Shown here: piece by piece, positions 18,664 through 30,691 of the stretch
Position numbering within the stretch: position 1 is the first letter of the stretch
Layout: each line of letters starts with the position of its first letter
Origin: Caulobacterales bacterium
GTDB lineage: Bacteria; Pseudomonadota; Alphaproteobacteria; Caulobacterales; Caulobacteraceae
Assembly (NCBI GenBank): GCA_019510435.1
Contig: JAEKKJ010000016.1
Span: 124,001 to 188,000, forward strand
Length of the DNA: 64,000 nt
Reading direction: 5' to 3'
Made by a program: the position numbers and the translations under genes
Notes under the pieces: model-generated
The model's database searches: none
Told to the model about the DNA's origin: nothing
What the model saw: the letters and a program-made list of their open reading frames with translations, nothing else

Positions 18664-19491
18664 TTAGTGGCCGTGACCGAAGTTCACGACCTCGTTGAGG
18701 TACACCGTGGCCAGGGCCACGAAGACGAAGGCCTGCAGCACCGCCACCACCAGCTCGAGGCCGGAGAGGGCCACGATCATGCCGAAGGAGAGCGCGCTGG
18801 GGACGATGGCGAGCGAGGCGATGCCGCCGGTCAGGGCCATGAGGCCCAGGGCCACCACGAAGGAGCCGAACAGGTTCATCACCACGTGGCCGCCCAGCAT
18901 GTTGCCGAACAGTCGCATGGCCAGGGTGATCGGCCGCACGAAGTAGGAGATCATCTCGATCGGGGCCATCAGGGTGGCGCCGATGACGCCCATGCCCGAG
19001 GGGAAGAACAGGCCGAGGAACTTCGGCCCGTGCTTGATGAAGCCCAGGAAGAAGATGCTGAAGAAGGTGAGCACGGCCAGGGTGGCGGTGATCGCCAGCT
19101 GCGAGGTGACCGTGAAGCTCCAGGTCTGGCCGAACAGGTGGCCGAACGAGAGCAGCACGCCCATCAGGTTCAGCACCAGGATCACGCTGAACAGCGTGAA
19201 GAGATAGGGGATATAGGGCCGCCCGTGCGGGCCGATGATCGGCGTCACCAGCACCCGGTCGACGATATTATAGAGGCTCTCGGCCAGGGCCTGGCCCCGG
19301 TTCGGCACGATCTGGCCACGCGCGGTCAGGGCGAAGAACGCCATGAGGATAATGGCGCCGGCGATCATGCTGGCCACTGAGTTGGTGATCGACATGTCGA
19401 AATGGACGCCGCCCAGGTCGAAGGACGGCCCCGGAATCCACTTGTGGATCAGGAACTGCTCCATCGGTTCGATGGGAGGCGCCTTGGCCAT
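18664..19491 (-). CDS. atpB: F0F1 ATP synthase subunit A
   Basis: PIEMISYFVRPITLAMRLFGNMLGGHVVMNLFGSF...LSGLELVVAVLQAFVFVALATVYLNEVVNFGH. Confidence 0.97.
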   Translation of the reverse strand: MAKAPPIEPMEQFLIHKWIPGPSFDLGGVHFDMSITNSVASMIAGAIILMAFFALTARGQIVPNRGQALAESLYNIVDRVLVTPIIGPHGRPYIPYLFTLFSVILVLNLMGVLLSFGHLFGQTWSFTVTSQLAITATLAVLTFFSIFFLGFIKHGPKFLGLFFPSGMGVIGATLMAPIEMISYFVRPITLAMRLFGNMLGGHVVMNLFGSFVVALGLMALTGGIASLAIVPSALSFGMIVALSGLELVVAVLQAFVFVALATVYLNEVVNFGHGH

Positions 19492-19499
19492 CTGGTCCT

Positions 19500-19847
19500 C
19501 TAGTCCTCGTCCTCGTTGCCGCGACTGCCGGGCGGGGGCCCGGCCTTCGCCGATTCTTCTTTTGTCGTCCGCGCCGCGGTTCGCACCGCGACGAAGATCG
19601 AAAGCCCGCTGCCGCCCAGGAGCCCGATGATCAGGCCCAACGGCGTCGTGCCGATGAAGCGATCGAACAGCCAGCCCAGGCCGGCTCCCATCAGCACCCC
19701 ACCCACCACTTCACCGAGGAAGCGGTAACCCTGCGCCATGGCCCGGTGCGAGTCGCCGCTCGTCCGCCGGACCTGCGCCGCCTCAGCCGCAGCGAGCCGT
19801 TTGTCGAGGCTTTGGGCCTCGGCGTTCGGCTCGTTGTTCCGGCGCAT
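19500..19847 (-). CDS. atpI: AtpI / ATP synthase gene 1-like membrane protein
   Basis: GYRFLGEVVGGVLMGAGLGWLFDRFIGTTPLGLIIGLLGGSGLSIFVAVRTA; first gene of the F0 operon. Confidence 0.88.
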   Translation of the reverse strand: MRRNNEPNAEAQSLDKRLAAAEAAQVRRTSGDSHRAMAQGYRFLGEVVGGVLMGAGLGWLFDRFIGTTPLGLIIGLLGGSGLSIFVAVRTAARTTKEESAKAGPPPGSRGNEDED

Positions 19848-20016
19848 TCGTGGGATGGCCTTGCGACCGCCACGTCGCCGCCACGGCGGGGGCTTCAGGT
19901 CGCGCGGAACCTATAGACCGTGCTGCGGCGCGTCAAGACAAGTCAGGTACCTCGTAACCGTTTGAATTTGCTTACGTTTACAGAGGCCGCGACAGTCCGC
20001 CCGCCCCTCGACGCCG

Positions 20017-23000
20017 CTATTGCGCAGCCATCGCCTCGGCTTGCCTAAGGTCAACCGAGACCAGTTGCGAGACCCCGCGCTCAGCCATGGTCACCCCGAA
20101 CAGGCGGTCGGTGCGGGCCATGGTGACCGGGTTGTGGGTGATCACGATGAAGCGGGTCTCGGTGCGCCGGCACATCTCGTCCAGCAGGTTGCAGAAGCGG
20201 TCGACGTTGGCGTCGTCCAACGGCGCGTCCACCTCGTCCAGCACGCAGATCGGCGCCGGCTGGGCCAGGAAGACCGCGAAGATCAGGGCCGCGGCAGTCA
20301 GGGCCTGCTCCCCGCCGCTCATTAGGCTCATGGTGGCCATGCGCTTGCCGGGGGGGCAGGCGTAGATCTCCAGGCCCGCTTCCAGCGGGTCGTCCGATTC
20401 CACCAGTCGCAGCTCGGCCTGGCCGCCCTGGAACAGGGTGGCGAACAGGGCCTTGAAGTGCTCGTTGATCACGCCGAACGCGGCGGTCAGCCGCTCGCGC
20501 CCCTCCCCGTTCAGCTCGTCAATGCCCTGGCGCAGGCGCGCGATGGCCCCGGTCAGGTCGGCCCGCTCGACGTTCATGGTCTCCAGGCGCTGGGCGAGCT
20601 CGGTGGCCTCTTCCTCCGCCCGCAGGTTCACCGGCCCGATCGCCTCGCGCTGGCGCTCCAGGTTGAAGAGGTGGGCCTCGGTCCCTTCAGCGTCGGTGGG
20701 AATCGCCACCGCCTCGTCAGCGAGCTTGCGGGCCAGTTCCTCCGGCTCCATGCGCGCGGCCTCGCGGATGTTGGCGGAGACCTCGGTGAGCCGCTGGACC
20801 GCGGCCTCGGCGTGGGCGGAGAGGCTGGCGCGCACCTCGCGGGCCTCGCCGGCCGCCGCTTCGGCGGCGCGCAGGCCGCGCTCGGACTCGGCGCGCTCGT
20901 GCTCGCCCGCGGCCAGGGCGTCCGACGTCTTCTCCCGCCGCGCCTCGGCGACCGCCAGCTCGTCCAGCAGCGTGATCTTGCGCGCCTCCAGCGTGCTCGG
21001 CGCGTCGTGGGCGGCGTCCAGGGCGGCCTTGGCCTTGGCGCGGGCGGCGTCCAGCTGTTCGGCGCGCTTGGCGGCGCTCGCGGCGCGGCGGGTCCAATCC
21101 TCGTGTTCGCGGGTCAGGGCCTCCAGGCGGCGGGCGCGGCCGTCCCGCTCGCGGATCTCCATCTCATAGGCCGCGCGGGCGTGGGCGGCGGTGTCGCGGG
21201 CCGGCCCCGCCGCGGCGCGGGCGGCGGCCAGGCGCTCGGCCAGCTCGCGGTCGTCGCCGGCGTCGGCCTCGCCCAGCACGGCGGCCAGAGCCGCCTCATG
21301 CTCGGCAAGCTCGACCTCGAAGCGGCCGATCAGGTCGTCCAGCGACGCGGCGCGCGCTTCCTTGAGGGCCGCCTCGCGCTCGAAGCGCTCCAGGGCGGCG
21401 CGCGCCTGGACGGCCTTCTGCTCCAGGCCCGGGGGCTCGCGGCGCGCGGTCCGGAGCATCTCCTCCGCCTGGCGCAGGCGCGTGGCGGCGGCGTCGGCGG
21501 CGGTGCGGGCCGCCAGGGCCCGTGGCTCCAGGGCCTCGATCTCGGTCTCGAGCTCGGCGAGGCGGGTCTTCTGCTCCAGGCGCACGGCGGCCGGCTTCGG
21601 CGCCTCGGCCCGCGCGACGAAGCCGTCCCAGCGCCACAGGTCGCCCTCGCGCGACACCAGCCGGGCGCCGGGCGGCAGGGCCTTGGCCAGCCGGTCCCCG
21701 TCGGCGCGGTCCACCAGCGCGACGAAGGCGAGGCGCGCCGCCAGGGCCGCAGGCGCGCGCACCAGCGGCGCCAGGGGCTTCGCGCCCTCCGGCCAGACGG
21801 GCGGTTCGGCGTCGCGGCCGCCCCAGTGCGACGGCGCCGCGGCGTCCAGGGAGGCGTCCAGGTCGTCGCCCAGGGCGGCGGCCAGGGCGACCTCATAGCC
21901 GCGGTCGGGGGAGACGGAGTCGAGGGCCGGCGTGAAGCCGCCGCGCTTGGCCTGGGCGACCAGGCCCGCCAAGGCGCGCGCTTCGGCGGTCAGCCGCCCC
22001 AGCTGCTCGTCCAGCTTGCGGCGCGCCTCCCGGGTCCCTGCCTCGGCCTCGATGGCGCGGGTGCGCTCGTCCTCGGCGGCGTCCAGCGCGGCGCGGGCGG
22101 CGGTCAGGGCGGTCTCGGCGGCGGCCAGGTCGGCGCGGGCCTGGGCGGCCTGCGGATGGACGGCGGGGCCGAGCGCGGCGCGCTCCTGCTTGGCCTGGTC
22201 CAGGGCGCGGCGGGTGCGCGAGACGCGGGTCTGAGCCTCTTCCACCCGGGCGCGGGCCGCGCGGCGGTGGGCCTCCAGCGCGGCGGCTTCGGCGGCCAGG
22301 CGCTCGACCTCCGCGTCGGCGGCGGCGCGGGCGGCTTCGGCGGCGCGGGCGGCGGCCTCCAGTTCCGGCCCGCGCTCGGGCGCGGCGGCGATCTGCCCCT
22401 GCAGCGCCTCCAGGTCCTGGGCCAGGCGCGCCAGGGCCGCCTCGGCGTCCTCGCCGATGTGCGCCTCGCGGGCCCGGTCGGCGTCGATTCGCTCCAGGTC
22501 GCCGGTGAGGCGGGCCAGTTCGGCGGCGTGCGCCTCGGCCTCGCGGTCCAGCCGGTCCTTGTCGATGGCCAGCTTGTGCAGGATCGCGGCGGCCACGGTC
22601 TCGGCCTCGCGCAGGGGCTTCAGCGCCGCATCCGCCTCGGCGGCGCGGGTGGTCGCGGCCGCGGCGGCGCGCGCGGTCTCCTCCACCGCCCGGACGGCGG
22701 CGCTGGCCTCGGCCTGCAGGCGCTCGGCAGCCGACCTGGCCTCGGCCCACTTGGCGTAGAGCACCGCGCCTTGCAGCGCCCGGATCTCGGCGGAGAGCTT
22801 GCGGTAGCGCTCGGCGGCGCGGGCCTCGCGCTTCAGGCGGCCGAGGTTGGCCTCCAGCTCGCGGGCCACATCGTCCAGCCGCGTGAGGTTGGCGTCCGCC
22901 GCGCGCAGCCGCAGCTCCGCCTCGTGCCGGCGCGAATGCAGCCCGCTGACGCCGGCCGCCTCTTCCAGGATCAGCCGCCGGTTCTGCGGCTTGGCGGCGA

Positions 23001-23457
23001 TCAGCTCGGAGATCTGCCCTTGGCGCACCAGGGCCGGCGAGCTCGCGCCTGTCGAGGCGTCGGCGAACAGCAGCTGCACGTCGCGCGCGCGCACCTCGCG
23101 GCCGTTGATCCGGTAGGTGGACCCGGCGCCCTTGTCGATCCGGCGCACCACCTCCAGGACCGGGTGGTCGTTGAACGCCGCCGGTGCGCGGCGCTCGGAA
23201 TTGTCGATGGTGAGCGAGACCTCGGCGTGGCTGCGGCCCGGGCGGTTGGAGGCGCCGGCGAAGATGACGTCGTCCATGCCGCCGGCGCGCATGGCCTTGG
23301 CGGAATTGGCGCCCATCACCCAGCGGAGCGCCTCCAGCAGGTTCGACTTGCCGCAGCCGTTCGGCCCGACGATGCCCGTGAGTCCAGGCTCGATCCGGAA
23401 CTCGGTCGGATCGACGAAGGACTTGAAGCCCGCGAGCCTGAGCCGCTGGAAGTGCAC
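20017..23457 (-). CDS. smc: Chromosome segregation protein SMC
   Basis: [50 protein letters not shown]-terminal [44 protein letters not shown]. Confidence 0.97.
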   Translation of the reverse strand: MHFQRLRLAGFKSFVDPTEFRIEPGLTGIVGPNGCGKSNLLEALRWVMGANSAKAMRAGGMDDVIFAGASNRPGRSHAEVSLTIDNSERRAPAAFNDHPVLEVVRRIDKGAGSTYRINGREVRARDVQLLFADASTGASSPALVRQGQISELIAAKPQNRRLILEEAAGVSGLHSRRHEAELRLRAADANLTRLDDVARELEANLGRLKREARAAERYRKLSAEIRALQGAVLYAKWAEARSAAERLQAEASAAVRAVEETARAAAAATTRAAEADAALKPLREAETVAAAILHKLAIDKDRLDREAEAHAAELARLTGDLERIDADRAREAHIGEDAEAALARLAQDLEALQGQIAAAPERGPELEAAARAAEAARAAADAEVERLAAEAAALEAHRRAARARVEEAQTRVSRTRRALDQAKQERAALGPAVHPQAAQARADLAAAETALTAARAALDAAEDERTRAIEAEAGTREARRKLDEQLGRLTAEARALAGLVAQAKRGGFTPALDSVSPDRGYEVALAAALGDDLDASLDAAAPSHWGGRDAEPPVWPEGAKPLAPLVRAPAALAARLAFVALVDRADGDRLAKALPPGARLVSREGDLWRWDGFVARAEAPKPAAVRLEQKTRLAELETEIEALEPRALAARTAADAAATRLRQAEEMLRTARREPPGLEQKAVQARAALERFEREAALKEARAASLDDLIGRFEVELAEHEAALAAVLGEADAGDDRELAERLAAARAAAGPARDTAAHARAAYEMEIRERDGRARRLEALTREHEDWTRRAASAAKRAEQLDAARAKAKAALDAAHDAPSTLEARKITLLDELAVAEARREKTSDALAAGEHERAESERGLRAAEAAAGEAREVRASLSAHAEAAVQRLTEVSANIREAARMEPEELARKLADEAVAIPTDAEGTEAHLFNLERQREAIGPVNLRAEEEATELAQRLETMNVERADLTGAIARLRQGIDELNGEGRERLTAAFGVINEHFKALFATLFQGGQAELRLVESDDPLEAGLEIYACPPGKRMATMSLMSGGEQALTAAALIFAVFLAQPAPICVLDEVDAPLDDANVDRFCNLLDEMCRRTETRFIVITHNPVTMARTDRLFGVTMAERGVSQLVSVDLRQAEAMAAQ

Positions 23458-23461
23458 CGTG

Positions 23462-24133
23462 CTAGCGCCTCCCGGCTTTCTGCGCCTTGGCGACCGCGGC
23501 TTCGAGGTCGGCCAGCTCGGGCACGCTGGCGTTGGGCAGCTGCTCGCCGTTGACGAAGAACGTCGGCGTGCCGGTCACGTGGTCGGTCTCCACCGCGTAC
23601 TGGATGCGTTTTTCCAGCGCGTCCTGCGCCTTCTCGTCGGTGAGGCAGGCGTTGAACTGGGCCTCGGTCAGGCCGTTGGCCTTGGCGATCTCCAGGAAGA
23701 TCGGCTTGATCTGACCCGACTGCCACTTGGGCTGGCTGCGGAACACCTGATCGACGATGGCGAAGTAGTGGCTGCCGTCGCCGCAGCGGGCCATCAGGAA
23801 GCCCGCCGCCGCCACCTGGGGCGGGGCCGTCAGCAGCTCGCGGATCGTGTAGTAGACGCGCCCGGTGTCCACGTACTTGGCCCTGAAGGCCGGGAAGGTC
23901 GTCTCGTTGAAGTGGGCGCAGTGCGGGCAGGTCAGCGAAAGGTACTCGACGACGTGCACCGGCGCGGCCGGATTGCCGAGGCTCATGTCGCCGGGGGCGC
24001 TGGGCCAGGTCGACGCCTTGGCCGCGGCGGCGGGCTTGGCTTTCGCCGCCGGCGCAGCCTGGCCGGGCGCCGCCACCAGCAGTCCCGCGGCGAGGGCGGC
24101 GGCGGCCATCGAGAGGCGGGAAAGGCTCGGCAT
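23462..24133 (-). CDS. DsbA family thioredoxin-fold protein (periplasmic)
   Basis: Signal peptide; [25 protein letters not shown]...[13 protein letters not shown]. Confidence 0.88.
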   Translation of the reverse strand: MPSLSRLSMAAAALAAGLLVAAPGQAAPAAKAKPAAAAKASTWPSAPGDMSLGNPAAPVHVVEYLSLTCPHCAHFNETTFPAFRAKYVDTGRVYYTIRELLTAPPQVAAAGFLMARCGDGSHYFAIVDQVFRSQPKWQSGQIKPIFLEIAKANGLTEAQFNACLTDEKAQDALEKRIQYAVETDHVTGTPTFFVNGEQLPNASVPELADLEAAVAKAQKAGRR

Positions 24134-24245
24134 CAGGGCGTCCGCAAGATCTGAACGAAGGATTAAAGCCCGATTCCCGCCTCGGCGCACAAACCGCGCG
24201 GTAGAACCGGGTCCGCACCGGCCATGCGGCCGCGGCGGATGTGTG

Positions 24246-24794
24246 TCAACGCGACGTTCCGCGCCGCAGGACCGCCCGCCCGAGCGCCGCCAGGGAGTCC
24301 TTCAGCCGCCCGTCCGGCGCCTCGGCCAGGCTGCGGGCCAGCTCGGCCTCCGCGGCCGCGTCCAGCGGGACCGCGCGGCGCTTGGCGAGCGCCGGTGGCG
24401 CCGTCTCGGCCCGCTGCAGCGGGCCCTGCACGATCCGCAGCTTCTGCACGGCGTCCGCCCCCAGGAACAGGTTCACCCGCGCCAGGATCTCGTGCGCCTG
24501 GTGCTGGATGATCGCCGCCGCTGGCCCCGCTACCCGGATCTCCAGCGACGATGGCCCGCCGCCCCGAGCACGGGTCAGTTTCACCGGCTCGGTGCGGCGG
24601 GCGATTTCGGGGCCCACGACCTCCCGCCAGCGCGCCATCAGGCCGTTGGCGCCCTGGCCGAACCTGCCGTCCAGCTCCTTGAGGTAGGCGGTCAGCTTGC
24701 GACCGACCGGCGGCGGCGGGCGGCGCTGGGGCCGGGTCCGCTTGGCGGTGAGGATCCGCAGCGCGTCCTCGGTGGATGGCAGGGGCCTGCGCAT
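24246..24794 (-). CDS. DUF721 (DciA-like) domain protein
   Basis: RWREVVGPEIARRTEPVKLTRARGGGPSSLEIRVAGPAAAIIQHQAHEILARVNLFLGADAVQKLRIVQGP. Confidence 0.85.
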   Translation of the reverse strand: MRRPLPSTEDALRILTAKRTRPQRRPPPPVGRKLTAYLKELDGRFGQGANGLMARWREVVGPEIARRTEPVKLTRARGGGPSSLEIRVAGPAAAIIQHQAHEILARVNLFLGADAVQKLRIVQGPLQRAETAPPALAKRRAVPLDAAAEAELARSLAEAPDGRLKDSLAALGRAVLRRGTSR

Positions 24795-24841
24795 GGTCCG
24801 AACCCTACCGCGCGAGGCCCGGCGGTGGTAGGCGGCAAAGT

Positions 24842-25888
24842 GTGAGCCCCGAAGCCCTGCGCGCCCGCCTCTTGTCCTGGTACGACGCTCACGCCCGCGA
24901 CCTGCCGTGGCGTGTGCGGCCGGCCGACCGCGCGCGGGGCGTCCGGGCCGATCCCTACCGGGTGTGGCTCTCCGAGGTGATGCTGCAGCAGACCACGGTG
25001 CCGCACGCCACGCCCTATTTCCTGGCCTTCACCGCGCGCTGGCCGACGGTGGGCGACCTGGCGGCCGCGCCGGACGCCGACGTCATGGCCGCCTGGGCCG
25101 GGCTCGGCTACTACGCCCGCGCCCGCAACCTGCTCGCCTGCGCCCGCGCCGTGGCGCGCGACCACGCCGGCGTCTTCCCCGACACCGAGGCGGGCCTGCG
25201 CGACCTGCCGGGCCTCGGGCCCTACACCGCCGCCGCGGTGGCGGCCATCGCCTTCGACCGCCCCGCCAATGTGGTAGACGGCAACGTAGAGCGCGTCATG
25301 GCGCGGCTGTTCGCCGTGGAAGCCCCGCTGCCGGACGCCAAGCCGGAGCTGAAGCGCCTGGCCGCCACCCTGGTGCGCGACGATCGCCCCGGCGACTGGG
25401 CCCAGGCGCTGATGGACCTGGGGGCCACCGTCTGCCGGCCCAAGGCGCCGCTGTGCGAGCGCTGCCCCGTGGCCGAGGCCTGCGCCGGCCGCGCCGCCGG
25501 CGCCCCGGAAAGCTACCCTCGCCGCAGCGCCAAGGCCGAACGACCGCATCGTCATGGCGTGGCCTATGTGCTGACCCGCGGCGAGCAGGTGGCCCTGGTG
25601 CGGCGGCCGCCCAAGGGCCTCTTGGGCGGGATGCTCGCCCTGCCCACCAGCGACTGGCGCACGGCCCGCTGGAGCGACGCCGAGGCCCTGGCCCATGCGC
25701 CCGCGGCCGCCGACTGGCGAGGCGTGGGCGAGGTGGAGCACGGCTTCACCCACTTCACCCTGACCCTGCGCCTGCTGCGGGCCGAGGGCGACGCCGAGGG
25801 CGTGATCTGGAGCCCTCGCCGCGACCTGGCCGCCCTGCCCAGCGTCTTCCTCAAGGCCGCGCGGGCGGGGCTCGCCAACCTGCTGTAG
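24842..25888 (+). CDS. mutY: A/G-specific adenine glycosylase
   Basis: RDLPWR, SEVMLQQTTV, LPGLGPYTAAAVAAIAF, VVDGNVERV, C-X6-C-X2-C-X5-C cluster, C-terminal NUDIX-like domain. Confidence 0.95.
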   Translation: MSPEALRARLLSWYDAHARDLPWRVRPADRARGVRADPYRVWLSEVMLQQTTVPHATPYFLAFTARWPTVGDLAAAPDADVMAAWAGLGYYARARNLLACARAVARDHAGVFPDTEAGLRDLPGLGPYTAAAVAAIAFDRPANVVDGNVERVMARLFAVEAPLPDAKPELKRLAATLVRDDRPGDWAQALMDLGATVCRPKAPLCERCPVAEACAGRAAGAPESYPRRSAKAERPHRHGVAYVLTRGEQVALVRRPPKGLLGGMLALPTSDWRTARWSDAEALAHAPAAADWRGVGEVEHGFTHFTLTLRLLRAEGDAEGVIWSPRRDLAALPSVFLKAARAGLANLL

Positions 25889-25932
25889 CGAGGATGTTCC
25901 TCTCCCACTTCGTGGGAAAGGAACAGCCGCGC

Positions 25933-26229
25933 TCACCGCCGCCAGGGCGCGAAGACCTCGTACACCGGCGGGCTCGTCGGTCCGTCCCGCTCAGCCGCGA
26001 TCAGCCGCCGCCGGTCGCGCAGGTAGCGGACCGCGTTCTGCACCGCGGACTTCGACAGTCCGGTTTCCCGCGCGATGGTCTGCAGGCTGGCGGCATGGCG
26101 CCGCCGTCCGCCATCGGTCTTCGCCCACAGCCAGAGGAAGACCAAATAGCCGGACGGATTGCGGTCGTGGCCCACCATGTCGCGCATCAGTGTCTCGACC
26201 ACATAGCGGTCCACGGCGAGCTGCGTCAT
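25933..26229 (-). CDS. Small helix-turn-helix regulator
   Basis: HAASLQTIARETGLSKSAVQNAVRYLRDRRRLIAAER. Confidence 0.75.
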   Translation of the reverse strand: MTQLAVDRYVVETLMRDMVGHDRNPSGYLVFLWLWAKTDGGRRRHAASLQTIARETGLSKSAVQNAVRYLRDRRRLIAAERDGPTSPPVYEVFAPWRR

Positions 26230-26311
26230 GCCAGCTACTATAGCATCCATTGGACCGATTGCGCGCGCAGTCGAGCCCGCGGCATAGGCTGGGCCTCCTA
26301 CGGAGGGCCCC

Positions 26312-26674
26312 ATGATCACCCACCTGAAATTCGCCAGCGTCCCCTGCCGCGACCAGGACGCGGCGCTGAAGTTCTGGACCGAGAAGATCGGCTTCCACGT
26401 GGTGACCGACCAGCCCATGGGCGACCAGCGCTGGATCGAACTGGCCATCGGCGACGCGGACACCCAGCTGGTGCTGTTCACCCCGCCCGGCCACGCCGAC
26501 CGGGTCGGGAGCTTCTTCAACGGCTCCTTCGCCTGCGACGATGTGGAGGCGACCTACCGCCAGCTCTCCGCCCGCGGCGTGAAGTTCCGCGGCCCGCCCG
26601 AGAAGCAGCCGTGGGGGACCTTCTGCGTCTTCTACGACGAAGAGGGCAACGAGTTCGTCATGGGCTCGCGCTGA
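26312..26674 (+). CDS. VOC (glyoxalase/bleomycin resistance) family protein
   Basis: HLKFASVPCRDQDAALKFWTEKIGFHVVTDQPMGDQRWIELAIGDADTQLVLF. Confidence 0.9.
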   Translation: MITHLKFASVPCRDQDAALKFWTEKIGFHVVTDQPMGDQRWIELAIGDADTQLVLFTPPGHADRVGSFFNGSFACDDVEATYRQLSARGVKFRGPPEKQPWGTFCVFYDEEGNEFVMGSR

Positions 26675-26677
26675 CGG

Positions 26678-27103
26678 TCAGTGTGGCACGGCCTTCTCCA
26701 GGCCCTCCAGCATCGTGGCCCAGGTCTTCTCGTAGTCAGCCTTGTGCTGGCGGTCGGCCTCGGTGACCTGGCCGTCGGTGTTGGACTGGACGATCCTGAC
26801 CTCCGTGCCGCCCTCGCGCGGCTCCAGCTCGATGGTCACCAGGTGCTCCGGCCCAGGCGCCGCGCCGCTGGCGTGGGTATAGCTCAGCCGGCGTTGCGGC
26901 TCGTAGCTGCGCACCTCGCCCCGGTCCTCGTACGGCTTGCCGCCATATTCGCCGCGCATGACGATCGGGCCGCCGACGCGCCAGTCGGTCTCCACGTCGG
27001 CGCCCAGCATATAGGCCTTCATCCCCTCGCGGGAGGTCAGCGTCTCCCACACGGTCAGGGGATCGGCCGGGATCAGGCGCGAGGCCTGGGCTGTGGCGGT
27101 CAT
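26678..27103 (-). CDS. SRPBCC/AHSA1 family protein
   Basis: ADPLTVWETLTSREGMKAYMLGADVETDWRVGGPIVMRGEYGGKPYEDRGEVRSYEPQRRLSYTH. Confidence 0.88.
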   Translation of the reverse strand: MTATAQASRLIPADPLTVWETLTSREGMKAYMLGADVETDWRVGGPIVMRGEYGGKPYEDRGEVRSYEPQRRLSYTHASGAAPGPEHLVTIELEPREGGTEVRIVQSNTDGQVTEADRQHKADYEKTWATMLEGLEKAVPH

Positions 27104-27176
27104 GGTCGCCTCCTTCGCTGCAGCCACAACGCGCAGGCGCAAGGCCCAGGTTCAGAGACGGAGCTTCAGAGCGGCC

Positions 27177-28304
<1,128 letters not shown>

Positions 28305-28334
28305 TTATGGTGAAGGCCGTGTTTACGGCCATGG

Positions 28335-28349
28335 TCAATGAAACCTTAA
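28335..28349 (-). promoter_or_regulatory. CtrA-box-like site upstream of ccrM
   Basis: Minus strand TTAA-GGTTTCA-TTGA versus consensus TTAA-N7-TTAA; a GAATC (28291-28295) lies between it and the start codon. Confidence 0.5.
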
Positions 28350-30595
28350 GCCGCCAGTTTCGCGGCCGCGTGGGGTTCCAGGGCGCCGACCAGCTGGGCG
28401 ACGGAGACGGGCTTGGAGATGTGGCCGTCGGCGCCGGCGGCGATACCGGCGTCCACATGCTCCTGCAGGCAGTTGGCCGAGACGATGTAGATCGGCATGC
28501 GGGGCCGGCCCGCGTCCTTCTCCCAGCCGCGGATGCGGCGGGTGGCCTCGAAGCCGTCCATCACCGGCATCTGGATGTCCATCAGCACCGCGTCGAAGCC
28601 GCCGGCCGTCGCCGCCTCCACGCCGTCGCGGCCGTTCTCGACCTCGGCGTGCTCGATCCCCACCGAGTCCAGGATCAGGCCCAGCACCTGGCGATTGACC
28701 GCATTGTCGTCGACCACCAGCACGCGGAACTGGCCCGGCGCCCCCGGCGCGACCCCGGGCCCAACGGCTGCCGGCGTCTCGGCCAGGGCCGGCAGGTCCA
28801 GGCTGAAGGCGAAGGCCGACCCCTGGCCGAGCGCGCTCACGCAATCCAGCTCGCCCCCCATCAGGCGCACATATTCCTGGCAGATCGCCAGGCCCAGGCC
28901 GGCGCCGCCGTGCTTGCGCGTGGCGCTGTCGTCGCCCAGCTGGAAGCGACCGAACAGCTGCGCCTTGGCGGCGGCGTCGAAGCCGAGGCCGGTATCCCGC
29001 ACCTGGAACGTCAGGCGATCGCCGTCGCGCAGGACCGAGAGCACCACTTCGCCGGCTTCGGTGAACTTCACCGCATTGCTCACCAGGTTGCCCAGCACCT
29101 GGCGCAGGCGGATGGCATCGCAGGCCGCCCAGCCCATGGCGTCCGCATCCACCTCGACCCGCAGCTCGAGGCCCTTCTGCTCGGCGCGGGCCGCGAACAG
29201 GCGGCCGACGGCGCTCACCAGGGCGGCGATGTCGGTCGCCTCGGGGCGCAGCTCGGCCACGCCGGCCTCCACGCGCGCCAGGTCCAGGAGATCGGTCAGC
29301 AGGGCGTTCAGCAGGCCGCCGGAGGTCTGGATCACGTCCACCAGCTCGCGCTGGCGGCCGCTGAGCTCGGTGACGGCGAGGAGGTCGGCCACGCCGAGGA
29401 CGCCGTTCAGCGGGGTGCGGATCTCGTGGCTCATATTGGCCAGGAAGTGGCTCTTGGCGCGGTTGGCGGCCTCGGCGGCGTCGCGCGCCTCGGCCAGGGC
29501 GCGGGCCGCCTCATGTTGCTGGGTGATGTCGATCAGCACCGTCACGGCGCCGCCGTCGGAGGTGACGAAGGCCTCGTGCTGCATCCAGCGGCCATCGGGC
29601 AGGCATACCTGGATCGGCGGCGCAGCCTCGCCGTGGTAGTAGGCGCTCTGGCGCTCGATCTCGGCGTCCTGCGTCACCCAGCCCGCGCGGATGCAGGCGT
29701 CTCCGATGGCCTGGCGACGCATGCCCTCCTCCACCGTCAGGCCGAACTGGGTCAGAAGCACCGCGTAGGCGCGGTTCCAGGAGACCAGCCGGCCCTGCGC
29801 GTCGAAGAAGCCCAGCGCGGCGGAGAGCACGTCCAGCGCGCCCCGCAGGCCGCTGAGCGTTGCGCGGCGCCCCACCCGTTCCATCCAGATCAGGGCCGCC
29901 GCCGAGGTCAGGATCACAGCGGCGAGGCCGACGGTGGCGATGGCCAAGGCCCCGCGCTGGACCAGCTCCGGCGGCAGCGCCAGCCGCGGATCCGGCGTCA
30001 GCCTCACGGCCGCCATGGCGGTGAAGTGCAGCGCGACGATGGCCAGCACCAGCAGGCCGGCGGCCACGGTCCACTGCCGCCGGCCGGTCAGGCGGTGGCA
30101 GGCGAAGAAGCTGGCGGCCGCCCCAACGGCGCCCAGCACGATCGCCGCCCAGACATAGGGGTAGTCCCATCCGATCAGGGCCTGCGCGCGCACCGCGGCG
30201 ATGCCCATGAAGTGCATGGCGCCGACCGAAAGGCCGGTGATCGCGCCGCCAGCAACGACCACGCCCCGGCGCGGCTGCAGCACCGGCAGGGCGAAGCCGG
30301 CGCCCATGCCGATGATGGCGGTGGCGAGCGAGGCGGCGGTGCCCGCGAGGTCGTAGCCCATCGGCAGGCTCGGCCGGTACGCCAGCATGGCGATGAAGTG
30401 GGTGGCCCATACGCCGGAGCCGGCCACCAGGCCGGTGAGCGCGATCCACGCCCAGCGCATGGCCGAGGGGCCGGCGCGCTGGGCCCGCAGGTGGAACCCG
30501 AAGGCGGCGCTGCAGGCGATGGCGCAGATCAGCGCCGCCACCACGACCAGCCGCAGGTCATGCTCCTGCGTGATGCACATTAGGACGGCGAACAT
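28346..30595 (-). CDS. MHYT-domain sensor hybrid histidine kinase with C-terminal receiver
   Basis: MHYT motifs (THFIAML, MHFMGI, LHFTAM); PAS-like region; HisKA MSHEIRTPLNGVLG; HATPase LGLAICQEYVRLMGGEL; REC DAVLMDIQMPVMDGFEATRRIR. Confidence 0.9.
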   Translation of the reverse strand: MFAVLMCITQEHDLRLVVVAALICAIACSAAFGFHLRAQRAGPSAMRWAWIALTGLVAGSGVWATHFIAMLAYRPSLPMGYDLAGTAASLATAIIGMGAGFALPVLQPRRGVVVAGGAITGLSVGAMHFMGIAAVRAQALIGWDYPYVWAAIVLGAVGAAASFFACHRLTGRRQWTVAAGLLVLAIVALHFTAMAAVRLTPDPRLALPPELVQRGALAIATVGLAAVILTSAAALIWMERVGRRATLSGLRGALDVLSAALGFFDAQGRLVSWNRAYAVLLTQFGLTVEEGMRRQAIGDACIRAGWVTQDAEIERQSAYYHGEAAPPIQVCLPDGRWMQHEAFVTSDGGAVTVLIDITQQHEAARALAEARDAAEAANRAKSHFLANMSHEIRTPLNGVLGVADLLAVTELSGRQRELVDVIQTSGGLLNALLTDLLDLARVEAGVAELRPEATDIAALVSAVGRLFAARAEQKGLELRVEVDADAMGWAACDAIRLRQVLGNLVSNAVKFTEAGEVVLSVLRDGDRLTFQVRDTGLGFDAAAKAQLFGRFQLGDDSATRKHGGAGLGLAICQEYVRLMGGELDCVSALGQGSAFAFSLDLPALAETPAAVGPGVAPGAPGQFRVLVVDDNAVNRQVLGLILDSVGIEHAEVENGRDGVEAATAGGFDAVLMDIQMPVMDGFEATRRIRGWEKDAGRPRMPIYIVSANCLQEHVDAGIAAGADGHISKPVSVAQLVGALEPHAAAKLAA

Positions 30596-30691
30596 GGACG
30601 GCTCAGTCGAAATTCCGAGCCTCGACCCTAGGCGGGGATCGTTAACATCGAGGCGCACAAGCTCGCCCCTCGCGTGGGGTGGCGGCGGCCG

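Noticed and set aside
20458-23553. 1031-aa plus-strand ORF antisense to smc
   Set aside because: Low-complexity Gly/Arg/Leu translation produced by high GC3 on the antisense strand; smc on the minus strand is unambiguous.
28307-30583. 758-aa plus-strand ORF antisense to the MHYT kinase
   Set aside because: Antisense GC-codon artefact rich in H/Q/A/G with no recognisable domain; the minus-strand kinase has full domain content.
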